A DNA stretch of 54,895 nucleotides, from assembly GCA_902799765.1 (NCBI GenBank), contig CADCBZ010000008.1, forward strand, positions 1 through 54,895. The letters run 5' to 3'. The DNA comes from an uncultured Prevotellaceae bacterium (GTDB taxonomy: Bacteria > Bacteroidota > Bacteroidia > Bacteroidales > Bacteroidaceae). A model generated the notes under the pieces. It worked only from the letters and a program-made list of their open reading frames with translations. It did not search any database and was not told where the DNA came from. Shown one piece after another: positions 1 to 8,324 of the stretch; the first letter of the stretch is position 1, and the number at the start of each line of letters is the position of its first letter. The position numbers and the translations under genes are program-made.

Positions 1-66
1 GAGGGGTTACTTTTTGAAGTGAAAACTAAATTCGCCTGTTTAAAGGCAGTTTCAAACGAATATTAA
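1..66 (+). CDS. possible C-terminal fragment of a gene entering from the left
   Basis: The first frame is open from the window edge for 21 codons and ends in TAA at 64-66. It would be the tail of an upstream gene, ending in SNEY. A short hairpin (CCGAT/ATCGG, 73-77 with 82-86) follows closely and could be part of a terminator. The fragment is too short to assign a family, and it could equally be chance reading of intergenic DNA. Confidence 0.2.
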   Translation, partial: EGLLFEVKTKFACLKAVSNEY

Positions 67-176
67 TCAATTCCGATTTTTATCGGACAGCAATAATTCG
101 AAATGAATATAAATGTTCAAATTGCAACAACTCTGAAGTAGAGACTATACCCTGCGAATAAGAGGATTATTGTATA

Positions 177-204
177 TGTGGTGGGCAAATTCATGCCCTC
201 CACA
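177..204 (-). terminator. hairpin downstream of the CHAT gene
   Basis: A 10-bp stem with one internal mismatch (177-186 pairing with 195-204, 8-nt loop) lies 7 nt past the stop codon of the minus-strand CHAT gene. The T-run is poor, so termination strength is uncertain. Confidence 0.4.
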
Positions 205-211
205 TTATTAT

Positions 212-3200
212 TTAATTCAATCCATCCAACATAATAAACGAAGCCCAATACTCCGGCTTATCATATTTCCCATTATCAACTTGGCGTAGATACTTCTGAG
301 CATCTTTTAGAGATTGGCGCTTTGACTTTCCATCCATGAGATTCTTGTAAAACTCTACCATTAATAATTTGGTAGCCTCATCATCGACTTTATCCAAACT
401 CATAAGAATTGTATTTACTCCTGCTTTTTTGAAACCACGTTGAAGTCCATAAATACCATTACTATTGATATCACCCAAACCTGTTTCGCATGCAGAAAGT
501 ACTACCATATCAACTTTTCTCAAATCTAACTGGGAAATCTCAAATGCTGTTAAAATGTCATCATCAATCTGGGGGGCAATAGTTTTGCGATAAATCAGTT
601 TGTTACCACCAGACATCACTAAAAAAGAATGTGTCAATACAATATCTTCCTGAACAGGATCTTTTTCATTCGTTATTAACTCAAGAAAATTAAAATTATT
701 CTTGATTTTCTTTTGATACACAATATCTGGGCCAATATACATGCCATGAGTTGAAAGATGTATCATATTTACGTCCTTACCAGATAGTTTTTTGAAACTT
801 TCTTCTGTCCCCTTTTCATCAGTATAAAGCGTTGATAAAATATTCTTGTTTTTCAAGAGGCTATCAATTTCCTGTACTTCCTCAAGAGCACTGAATAAAG
901 GATCAAAGCCACCACGAGCATTAATACTACGCAAAAGGCTATTTCCCTTTATACTATCATTGTCTGTTGACTCTATTACCTGAGTTTCATAATTTAGTCC
1001 ACCATACAGAATCGCATTAGCTTCTTGTGCCTTTTTGTTTTGGAATACAATTTCCTTTGTAGAAGAAAGTCTAAATAGATTATAGTGATTCATCATTTCA
1101 CCAATCCCATCAACATTGCAATATTCTATCGGTAATCGGTTTATTATTCCATCCGGAGAGAAATAAATATTTTCTACATTATTATATTGACTTAATATCG
1201 GTTTCCAAATTAAAGGGCCTATAATTTCCATAATACTTTTTGTACTATTCTTCTTTAATTCCTCAAACATTGATTCATTATATAAAGATACCATATTGGG
1301 AAACTTACATGTCTTGTCAATAATCATAGCATGATATGTAAAATACAAAGAATCTTCTCTGGTAGTAAAAATTTCTATTGCAATGTCTTGATCTGATAGT
1401 TTCTTCTGAATATCCTTCCATCCTATATTCATCCTATGTAGAAGCTGGTCTCCATCTGAAACATAAGCATCCAGCAATAAACTTTTGGAGAACAAGATAT
1501 AATTATAAAGTTTTGAATATAATTCCTCATTCCTATCACTCTTTTCAACAATCTCCCGATATTGCAGATATAGCCATTCATATTGATCCCATAGTCTTTG
1601 CTTTTGTTCTGAAGTCATTCCCATAATCTCACGTTTGATGTTGACCTGAACATCATTAAGAATCTCTGAAAGCAATTTTTCTGCTTTAAGATATTCAGAA
1701 CTATCCAAGTAAAGTAATATAAGAGAAGATGAAACGGCTATTATTAATCCATCAAAACGTATATCTTTTGCATGAGATAAAGATAGCAAATAACACTTTT
1801 TAGCTTGCTGTAAATCACCATTTTTCTTGTAACACTCTCCAAGAAGTCCATAAGAATGAGCCAGATTTACGGTCATATGACTTCCTTCTTTTGATAATTC
1901 TATGGCTTCTTTCGCGCTATTAATTGCCTCAGATATCTGGTTGTTTTGCAGATAATACCAAGATAATATTATATAATTAGAAGCTTTTGGTTCAGCTTCT
2001 ATTTCTTTCAATATTTTACCATTTTCTATCGTTATAGAGATTGCGTCAGATAGTTTCCCCTCTTTCATGAATATACTTGCCAAGGTTGAATTAATTTTAG
2101 TTTTTGTAAAGCCAATATACTGTCTTACATGTTTCAAAGAATATGGATTATCAATATCACTATTTCCCATAAGTTTTACATATTTTGCGATATAATCCTT
2201 TGCATCATCATGACATTTCAAGATCCCAATAGCCTTTTTAAGATACAATTCTGCATTATCTAGGTCTTCAGAATAATGATAAAAATTCCCTATTTCTCCG
2301 TATGCATTTGCTAAAGCAACCCAATCTTCTTCTGATTCAAATATGCCTACAGCATCCGTTTGAAGTTGAATAGATTTCTCATAATCGAAAACCATACTAT
2401 ATGCATACGCAAGATCATTAAGCATCTCTGCATATTTAGCAGATTTGATATTTAACGAATCAAATATCTGTCTAGATTCTTCACCAGAAGCGATTGCTTC
2501 ATACTTTAACCCAAGTTCTTTTTGGTATCTACATTTCTGGCCCAAAATTTCTGCGTATTCTTCTGTTTTTCCATTTGTGTTTTTGAGTATCTCAAGAGAT
2601 TTATCGCAATACTCAATTGCCTTAGCATTATCATTGAGAAGCGAATATTTACCAGCAATTATCTTGTATAGCTTGGCTATAGGCAATGAGACTGCTTCTA
2701 TGAAATTCGGCAAGGATTCCAATTCTTTTTTGACAACAGTAATTCTCTTAATGATACCATAATTATCATCCCCTCTCAATGATATACTATATAGTGCGTT
2801 TATATACCCTTGCTCGTCTTCTATGCTTTTCCTTATACTGAGATCTCTAAGATCACATTGCAAAGATTCATCATCTTTTCCCGCATTAAAATAAAATTGT
2901 GATAGGCTTCCAAGGGTGTTTGCGTAAACAGGGTATTCTTTGTTTTCGACTCCGAGATGTATGGAGTCACATTCCAATGCCTGTTTCCCAAAATCTATCG
3001 CTTTAGCAAAATCACCGGTCTCATTATAATAATGGGCAAGTTGAATATAACAAGCATCCGCTGCAAGAGAACGTTTACCGAATATATACTGTGCTGCGGA
3101 TAGTTCTTTTTCTTCAAATTCAGCAAACTTATTAATGTCACCAGATGTTTTATAAAAATCAGACATATTCTTGAAACGCTTATATTCTGTTTCATCAAAT

Positions 3201-3631
3201 GTCTGCGGATAACTTGTTGATATATCAATTCCATAAATATTGAAAAACCTGTTTTTTGTGGGGTCTTCTATTAAGTTGAATTTCTGAAGTCCTTTTATCT
3301 GCGGGAAACAAAAAGTGAATTGGAAAGTTCCCCCATCAATAAACGCTCTTTCTTCTGGCTCAAATGGTAAGCCTATGCACTTTGTTATCTGATACTTCTG
3401 GTGGTTTTTCAGATCTTCTATAAACATCGTCTGGGGGATATTATAACTCAAACTTTCTTGGTAGTTAACAGAGCAAAATACCTTTGTTGAATCCTTCTTT
3501 AACTCCACTTTATCTACATGTGGATGTAAAACTTCAAAACTTGTCCTGTCATATACTGGATTGATAATGACCTGTGCAAAACACAATAAATTATACACCA
3601 GAAATAAAAGTATGGTAAATAGTCGCCTCAT
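212..3631 (-). CDS. secreted TPR-CHAT domain protein (caspase-like peptidase fold)
   Basis: The product is 1139 residues. The start is placed at the ATG at 3631 because it opens a clear signal peptide (MRRLFTILLFLVYNLLCFAQ) and lies about 14 nt below a -7 element; the longer reading frame would run into that promoter. After a short N-terminal region come many TPR-like helical repeats (about residues 150-650), then a C-terminal CHAT domain (about 780-1139). The CHAT catalytic pair is visible: His962 in LSTHGMY and Cys1048 in VVLSACETGLG. CHAT domains belong to the caspase/separase peptidase clan, and several act as proteases in bacterial defence or regulated proteolysis. Here the signal peptide argues for a periplasmic or secreted enzyme. 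Substrate and partners are unknown. It is transcribed alone, divergent from the 3873 repeat protein. Confidence 0.85.
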   Translation of the reverse strand: MRRLFTILLFLVYNLLCFAQVIINPVYDRTSFEVLHPHVDKVELKKDSTKVFCSVNYQESLSYNIPQTMFIEDLKNHQKYQITKCIGLPFEPEERAFIDGGTFQFTFCFPQIKGLQKFNLIEDPTKNRFFNIYGIDISTSYPQTFDETEYKRFKNMSDFYKTSGDINKFAEFEEKELSAAQYIFGKRSLAADACYIQLAHYYNETGDFAKAIDFGKQALECDSIHLGVENKEYPVYANTLGSLSQFYFNAGKDDESLQCDLRDLSIRKSIEDEQGYINALYSISLRGDDNYGIIKRITVVKKELESLPNFIEAVSLPIAKLYKIIAGKYSLLNDNAKAIEYCDKSLEILKNTNGKTEEYAEILGQKCRYQKELGLKYEAIASGEESRQIFDSLNIKSAKYAEMLNDLAYAYSMVFDYEKSIQLQTDAVGIFESEEDWVALANAYGEIGNFYHYSEDLDNAELYLKKAIGILKCHDDAKDYIAKYVKLMGNSDIDNPYSLKHVRQYIGFTKTKINSTLASIFMKEGKLSDAISITIENGKILKEIEAEPKASNYIILSWYYLQNNQISEAINSAKEAIELSKEGSHMTVNLAHSYGLLGECYKKNGDLQQAKKCYLLSLSHAKDIRFDGLIIAVSSSLILLYLDSSEYLKAEKLLSEILNDVQVNIKREIMGMTSEQKQRLWDQYEWLYLQYREIVEKSDRNEELYSKLYNYILFSKSLLLDAYVSDGDQLLHRMNIGWKDIQKKLSDQDIAIEIFTTREDSLYFTYHAMIIDKTCKFPNMVSLYNESMFEELKKNSTKSIMEIIGPLIWKPILSQYNNVENIYFSPDGIINRLPIEYCNVDGIGEMMNHYNLFRLSSTKEIVFQNKKAQEANAILYGGLNYETQVIESTDNDSIKGNSLLRSINARGGFDPLFSALEEVQEIDSLLKNKNILSTLYTDEKGTEESFKKLSGKDVNMIHLSTHGMYIGPDIVYQKKIKNNFNFLELITNEKDPVQEDIVLTHSFLVMSGGNKLIYRKTIAPQIDDDILTAFEISQLDLRKVDMVVLSACETGLGDINSNGIYGLQRGFKKAGVNTILMSLDKVDDEATKLLMVEFYKNLMDGKSKRQSLKDAQKYLRQVDNGKYDKPEYWASFIMLDGLN

Positions 3632-3644
3632 ATAGATATTTTCT

Positions 3645-3653
3645 GCAAATATA
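3645..3653 (-). promoter_or_regulatory. -7 promoter element of the CHAT gene
   Basis: The minus strand reads TATATTTGC, matching the Bacteroidetes -7 consensus TAnnTTTGC. It predicts a transcript start within about 10 nt of the ATG at 3631, so the leader is very short. This supports the chosen start. Confidence 0.65.
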
Positions 3654-3872
3654 AGAAGAATAACTGAAGTTTGCAAGTTATCCAGGGAAAAAGTGCATTT
3701 CGCAAGGCTTGTTATTTGAAAATGCTTGCATGATCTATGGTAATTTCTTAGCTTTACAGTAAAAAATCAGGTATTAACAAAAAAATTATTTTTGGTGGTT
3801 ACCTTTTGATATTTTATGGTATAAAGAGGCAAAGAACAACAAATTAGTAGTAACAATTAAAAGATTAGAATT

Positions 3873-4367
3873 ATGAAAAAGTTAATGATGACACTGATGA
3901 CAGTCATGATCGCCATCGCAGCAAATGCTCAGTACAGCACCAATTATTACAATCAGTATGGTAGCAGTATTGGTTCTTCAACTACACATTCCAACTATGG
4001 TGGTGGATACACCACTAACTATTACGACAAGTATGGAAGTAGCACGGGGAGCGCAACAACAAGTTCTAACTATGGTGGTGGAGCAACTACCAACTACTAC
4101 GATCGATATGGAAGTAGTACTGGCTCTGCTACAACACATTCCAACTATGGTGGTGGATACACCACGAACTACTACGACAGATACGGGGGTAGCACAGGTA
4201 GTTCAACGACAAGTTCTAACTATGGTGGTGGTACAACAACCAACTATTACAACCAGTATGGTAGCAGCATCGGTTCTTCAACAACATATTCCAATTATGG
4301 CGAGGGAACGACTACAACCTATTATGACGCATATGGCAATAACATCGGCTCAAGCAGCGATTGGTGA
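3873..4367 (+). CDS. secreted Tyr/Gly/Ser tandem-repeat protein
   Basis: The product is 164 residues with a signal peptide (MKKLMMTLMTVMIAIAANAQ). The rest is about 5.6 copies of a 25-residue unit of the form TTNYYDRYGSSTGSATTHSN followed by YGGGY. There is no cysteine and no catalytic signature. Composition (Tyr, Gly, Ser, Thr, Asn) suggests a low-complexity surface or adhesive/structural protein, or one that self-assembles; this is inference. Copies alternate between Asn-Gln, Asp-Lys and Asp-Arg at one site. The last copy is shortened and ends in SSDW. Because the unit is 75 nt, a second frame stays open across the array and runs into the next gene; that frame is an artefact. No close homologue is recognised. 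Confidence 0.8.
   Translation: MKKLMMTLMTVMIAIAANAQYSTNYYNQYGSSIGSSTTHSNYGGGYTTNYYDKYGSSTGSATTSSNYGGGATTNYYDRYGSSTGSATTHSNYGGGYTTNYYDRYGGSTGSSTTSSNYGGGTTTNYYNQYGSSIGSSTTYSNYGEGTTTTYYDAYGNNIGSSSDW
3939..4364 (+). repeat. 75-bp coding tandem repeat, about 5.6 copies
   Basis: In-frame 75-bp repeats encode the 25-residue units of the secreted protein. Copies differ at many third positions but keep the protein motif, so the array is under protein-level selection or is old. Copy number could vary between strains by slippage or recombination. Confidence 0.8.
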
Positions 4368-4381
4368 TATAAGGTCGAGCG

Positions 4382-4425
4382 CGACAAGCTCAGGAACCGT
4401 CCTTCGACACAAGCTCAGGGACCGT
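4382..4425 (+). repeat. short REP-like direct repeat
   Basis: Two imperfect copies of a CGACAAGCTCAGGAACCGT-type sequence lie at 4382-4400 and 4403-4425; the second has two extra bases and one change. Sequences of this form (CTGAGCTTGTCGAAG on the other strand) occur as dispersed intergenic repeats in several unrelated bacteria. It sits just after the stop codon of the repeat protein. Confidence 0.5.
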
Positions 4426-4440
4426 GGAATATTAAAAAAG

Positions 4441-4471
4441 ATCCAAACTGCATGGTGGTTTGGATTTTTTT
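4441..4471 (+). terminator. rho-independent terminator of the repeat-protein gene
   Basis: ATCCAAAC (4441-4448) pairs perfectly with GTTTGGAT (4458-4465) and is followed by a run of T (4465-4471). It is preceded by six A, so the hairpin could extend. Confidence 0.85.
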
Positions 4472-4474
4472 ATG

Positions 4475-4483
4475 TATCTTTGC
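4475..4483 (+). promoter_or_regulatory. -7 element for the 4522 gene
   Basis: TATCTTTGC matches the Bacteroidetes -7 consensus. It lies just behind the terminator of the previous gene and about 39 nt before the ATG at 4522. Confidence 0.7.
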
Positions 4484-4521
4484 CCTCGAAATCAATAATC
4501 ATACTTAAACCACTTAAAACA

Positions 4522-5532
4522 ATGAAACAACGTAGATTACTTTTAGCAGTCATGGCTCTGATGACGCTATCAGCATTTGGAGGTGAGCAAGAAGACATCG
4601 TAGGACGTATTAAGGCGCTCTATGACGCCATCGCCCAGAGACATGAGGACGATGTGAACAAATTTGCCTGTCATACCTGGTGGGAGACGGTTGCTGCCGT
4701 GGAGAAGAAAGATGCTGGTGAGGCGGAGATCGGGTTCTTCAACGATGACCTCTGGACACAGATGCAGGACAGCAACCCCGATCATTTTGAGGTGCAAAAT
4801 GTGAAGTTCCTGCAGTTGGACGCTGAGAAAGGTACGGCTTTGGTAGATTTCATACTCTATAGTACCGTTCAGACCATTCACCAGAAGTTTGCTTTCTGTC
4901 GTGAGGATGGTGACTGGCGCGTACATAATATAATAAGGTGTTACCCGAGTTTTGACGGCACAGAGGAAGAGGTGGACATGATGAAGGGGATGACAGAATA
5001 CCTGGCCCAGCCACAGGAACAGGCTCCAGAACTGGTGTTCCTCCCCGACCTCACTAACGACAAGCCGCTCGACCTCTCTGACGGCAAGGATCAGCATATC
5101 AAATACTTCCCATTGTGGAATCGTGATGATCAGGTGCAGGAGTATGAGGGCGAGTGGAATTATGATATTTCCCTGGGATACGACATGCCGCTGCAGCAGT
5201 TGTTACAGTCGTTGCCAGGCAAGCCGCGTGACCCGAATGAGGTGAGCCGCGTGATTCTCTATGACCTGAACCAGGACGGCTTTTCAGATGCCCTCATCTG
5301 TCTCGGAACCTACGGCGACGACCCAACGATGTATTTCGACGCCTACTTGTGGGATGAAGACCGATTTGGCGGCTCCTTCGAGTATGTAGAGGATTTCCGT
5401 CTGATTCCGAATCCGAGAATTGACGAGGAACACGGAATGATCTTAGGTCGTAACGGCAAAGACGCAGAGATCTGGAGATTTGACGGATTGAGTAAGATTG
5501 AGAAGGCGTCCGTAAAGCAGGGTTACTATTAA
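4522..5532 (+). CDS. exported protein with NTF2-like (DUF3828-type) N-terminal half
   Basis: The product is 336 residues. The start at 4522 opens a signal peptide (MKQRRLLLAVMALMTLSAFG) and follows its own promoter and the previous terminator; the frame is open further upstream only because of the repeat array. Residues about 25-160 (IKALYDAIAQR, HNIIRCYPSF) resemble the NTF2-like fold of small Bacteroidales exported proteins. The C-terminal half contains YDLNQDGFSDALICLG, an Asp-rich loop like a single FG-GAP or EF-hand-type calcium site. Family and role are not known with confidence. It is followed 1 nt later by the 5534 gene, so the two are probably co-translated and may work together. Confidence 0.8.
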   Translation: MKQRRLLLAVMALMTLSAFGGEQEDIVGRIKALYDAIAQRHEDDVNKFACHTWWETVAAVEKKDAGEAEIGFFNDDLWTQMQDSNPDHFEVQNVKFLQLDAEKGTALVDFILYSTVQTIHQKFAFCREDGDWRVHNIIRCYPSFDGTEEEVDMMKGMTEYLAQPQEQAPELVFLPDLTNDKPLDLSDGKDQHIKYFPLWNRDDQVQEYEGEWNYDISLGYDMPLQQLLQSLPGKPRDPNEVSRVILYDLNQDGFSDALICLGTYGDDPTMYFDAYLWDEDRFGGSFEYVEDFRLIPNPRIDEEHGMILGRNGKDAEIWRFDGLSKIEKASVKQGYY

Positions 5533-5533
5533 G

Positions 5534-6148
5534 ATGAGACAGATTGTACTGACACTGATACTGGCACTGGGCTGTCTCGCAGAGACGGCTCAGGCTCAGG
5601 ACGCGAAGGCAGCCATCCGCCAGCACTATGCGGCAACGAAGGCTTACGTGGAGCAACAGCAGCAGGTGGAGGCAGGCGGCGACATCTACCCTGTAACACA
5701 GTGTTTCACCGTCCAGGTGAAGCAGAACCTGCCCGGTACGGGCTATCATCAGGAGGATGTGAAGCTATACTACCGTGAGGAGCAGGATTCTGACGAGCAG
5801 ATCTATCCCGACCTCTTGCTGGATTTCGCCACGAAGCGTTATAACTTCGCCGCCAGAACCTATTATGAGGAATATCTCTACGACCAGCAGGAGCGCGTGG
5901 AGTTTATCTATGCCGCCCTACCCGACCTCGACGAGGGTAAGGACTGCGAACTGCGCTTCTATTTCAACAAAGGCGAACTGATAGAGACAATCGTGAAGAG
6001 CCGCCCCATGGATGGGGGCACGTTTGAGACCGTCTATCAGGGTAAGACGGTGCCAGCGGCATACAGCGACAGCTATGAGAGCCGCTTAAGCGCTGCAAAG
6101 GGAATCATGGATCTGTTTAAGACCATCAACGCCAACAGGGAATTATGA
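5534..6148 (+). CDS. small exported protein, unknown function
   Basis: The product is 204 residues with signal peptide MRQIVLTLILALGCLAETAQ and no membrane span after it. The body is rich in Tyr, Asp and Glu (VKLYYREEQDSDEQIYPD, YYEEYLYDQQERVEFIYAAL), consistent with a small beta-rich periplasmic domain. I recognise no catalytic motif. It starts 1 nt after the stop of the preceding exported protein, so the pair forms a two-gene operon. Its stop codon overlaps the stop codon of the convergent histidine kinase gene by 6 nt (6143-6148). Confidence 0.75.
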   Translation: MRQIVLTLILALGCLAETAQAQDAKAAIRQHYAATKAYVEQQQQVEAGGDIYPVTQCFTVQVKQNLPGTGYHQEDVKLYYREEQDSDEQIYPDLLLDFATKRYNFAARTYYEEYLYDQQERVEFIYAALPDLDEGKDCELRFYFNKGELIETIVKSRPMDGGTFETVYQGKTVPAAYSDSYESRLSAAKGIMDLFKTINANREL

Positions 6149-8182
6149 AGTCTGGTTGTTGACAGGTAAGGTCAGGACAAAGCGCGAGCCGCCGATATAG
6201 GCGGTGTCGAGCATGATGTCGCCACCAATACGACGCGCCAACGAACGAGCGACGGTGAGACCGATGCCAGTACCTTCATAGAACTCATCCAACTGTACAA
6301 ACTCATCGAAGATTCGTTCTGCCTCTTTGTGCGGGATGCCAATACCCGTGTCTTCTACCGAGAAGAACATACGGTTAGTTGATACCGATATACGCAAGAC
6401 TACCTTTTGCTGATGATCCGTGAGTTTCTCGTGCTGGCGGGATTCGGCAGGAGCCGTGAACTTACGCGCATTGTCAAGCACCTGCGACAACGCACGGGCT
6501 GCAGCCTGGAGATTGGTCTGGATCAGAACCTTTTCGGCTTCTGGCGACATGATCATGCTGAACGTGAGATGACCGGCTTCGTTGATACCTGAAGCACCGA
6601 TGGCCTCTGAGGCAATCTGCTGGGCCGTCACCTCATCGTTACACTCGATGTCGGAGTGATTCTTCGCCTCTGAGAGTTCAAGCATCTTATTGACCAGATT
6701 GGTGATACGGTCGGTATTCTCCGTAATCTGATCCTTGATGTTGCTCAGCGTGGCTTCGTCATACTTCATATCAGGCATTGTGAGCAGCTGTGTGAAGCCT
6801 GATAGGATGTTTAGCGGCGTACGGATCTCGTGGGATATCTGCTGGATGAAATCACTCTTCATGCGTGATGACTCCTCGGCTCGGATATTGGCACGCTCGA
6901 GGTCGTAATAGGCTTTCTCCAGACGCACGGCAGCACGGTGACGGAAGAAGATGAACAGTCCGAAGCCCAAAATGACGAGCACCAAGGTGATATAGACCGT
7001 CAAGAGGCGCAGATCGGAAAGGCTGGAGCGCTGCTTCATCAGTTCATTCTCCTTCTGTTGAGTCTCATAGATGGTAGCCAGCTCGGCTGCATCATCCCGT
7101 TTCTGCCAGACGATCGCAGAGTCGAGGGCCTCGCAGATCCATATGCCCACAGCAATGGCACTGTCGAGGCGGTTGGCCTTCACATTAGCGATGTATTTCG
7201 GCAACAGATAAGTATGGATCGCCTCCTGACTCATTTTGAAGTCGTACGTGGCCAACTGCGCAGCCAACACCTGAAGATTATTGGCTGCCTCGTTCCATCG
7301 ATGAGCCTCCATCAGGTAGTTAGACGCCTCGACCTTTCCATCGCCAGTCTTAGCATATTGAGTTTGCAAAGCAAGCTGATAGGATTGAGCCGCTTCTTCC
7401 TTCTTACCTAATCCCTCCAAAGCGGAAGCACGGTAGAGACAAAGTCGGGCCCACTGCTTGTCGATATACGCATCGCGCACACCAGGCAACTGGCGACATT
7501 GTTGAAGCATATTGCCAAGATGAGTGGTCCAATCCAAGGCTTCTTGATAGTGTCCTGTCTGAATATAAGCATCGACAATGGTGACCAGTCCGACGATGGA
7601 ACTGGTATAACTGTCGATGTTATAGTTTGCTTGTGTGATCTGCTGATAAGCCTGCCAAGCCTGATCGTAATTACGGGCGGCATCGGCTGGATGACCCAGT
7701 TTCAACTCACAACTGCCAACGAAAGTCAGCAAGTTGGAGTAGTCATTGTTCATGGTATAATGCTTCTCTTCAAGCAGGCGGATAGCAGGCAGCGCCACCC
7801 GGATGGCTTCGGCATAGTCGGCCTTCAGATAGAGCAGACCAGCAAGGCGGTTAGCGGATTGGGCATAAAAGACCAGATCATCATCTGTCTCAATCGTGTG
7901 GGCAACCGCATTCTTCCATTCCATCTCTGCCATTCGCATCTTGCGCAGTCGTGAATAGGCATAGCCACGCCAGTAACAGGCTTCTATGCTGGAGAGTGTG
8001 CCCTCCTGCTGGTGCAGAGTGGCCAAACTCAATATCGAATCATAGTTGCGCGCCTGATAGGCGATGTTAATCAGACTGTCAACTGCCACATGCTGAGGTG
8101 TGACACGTTGCTCCTTGCAGGACGTAAACAGCACTGCTATCAGGACTACAAACAGAACTATCGTCTTGGTAAGCTTCATCAT
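6143..8182 (-). CDS. TPR-containing sensor histidine kinase
   Basis: The product is 679 residues. The N-terminus is a lipoprotein-type signal with lipobox LFTSC (Cys22), followed by TPR-like helical repeats (about 30-380) that would sit in the periplasm. One membrane span (about 393-414, LLTVYITLVLVILGFGLFIF) leads into a cytoplasmic coiled segment, a HisKA domain (His451 in QQISHEIRTPLN) and an HATPase_c domain (VEDTGIGIPHKEAERIF; GTGIGLTVARSL). There is no receiver or output domain, so a separate response regulator is needed. It is divergent from the membrane AraC-type regulator at 8325, which has no receiver either. A second kinase of the same architecture lies at 50341. A lipidated N-terminus together with a membrane span is unusual but recurs in TPR kinases of this phylum. 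Confidence 0.88.
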   Translation of the reverse strand: MMKLTKTIVLFVVLIAVLFTSCKEQRVTPQHVAVDSLINIAYQARNYDSILSLATLHQQEGTLSSIEACYWRGYAYSRLRKMRMAEMEWKNAVAHTIETDDDLVFYAQSANRLAGLLYLKADYAEAIRVALPAIRLLEEKHYTMNNDYSNLLTFVGSCELKLGHPADAARNYDQAWQAYQQITQANYNIDSYTSSIVGLVTIVDAYIQTGHYQEALDWTTHLGNMLQQCRQLPGVRDAYIDKQWARLCLYRASALEGLGKKEEAAQSYQLALQTQYAKTGDGKVEASNYLMEAHRWNEAANNLQVLAAQLATYDFKMSQEAIHTYLLPKYIANVKANRLDSAIAVGIWICEALDSAIVWQKRDDAAELATIYETQQKENELMKQRSSLSDLRLLTVYITLVLVILGFGLFIFFRHRAAVRLEKAYYDLERANIRAEESSRMKSDFIQQISHEIRTPLNILSGFTQLLTMPDMKYDEATLSNIKDQITENTDRITNLVNKMLELSEAKNHSDIECNDEVTAQQIASEAIGASGINEAGHLTFSMIMSPEAEKVLIQTNLQAAARALSQVLDNARKFTAPAESRQHEKLTDHQQKVVLRISVSTNRMFFSVEDTGIGIPHKEAERIFDEFVQLDEFYEGTGIGLTVARSLARRIGGDIMLDTAYIGGSRFVLTLPVNNQTS

Positions 8183-8200
8183 TGATCAATCAATTTGCCT

Positions 8201-8209
8201 GCAAAATTA
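8201..8209 (-). promoter_or_regulatory. -7 element of the TPR kinase gene
   Basis: The minus strand reads TAATTTTGC, followed by the ATG at 8182 after about 18 nt. It sits back to back with the promoter of the 8325 gene. Confidence 0.6.
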
Positions 8210-8294
8210 CGAAAATAATATTAAATATGTCAAGTAATCAATGAGAAAATGCTGAAAAATGATATATTTTATGGTTTAAATCAAAAAAAAAAAG

Positions 8295-8303
8295 TATTTT
8301 TGC
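8295..8303 (+). promoter_or_regulatory. -7 element of the membrane AraC-type regulator gene
   Basis: TATTTTTGC matches the consensus and lies 21 nt before the ATG at 8325. It is preceded by an 11-nt A-run. Confidence 0.65.
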
Positions 8304-8324
8304 CACCAATAAATTGGATGGAAT

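Noticed and set aside
3939-4364. Possible CRISPR array
   Set aside because: The repeats are 75-nt coding units without unique spacers, follow a signal peptide and are in frame.
3925-4521. Long plus-strand frame across the repeat array joined to the 4522 gene
   Set aside because: It stays open only because the 75-nt repeat has no stop codons in that frame. A terminator and a promoter lie between, and the real signal peptide starts at 4522.
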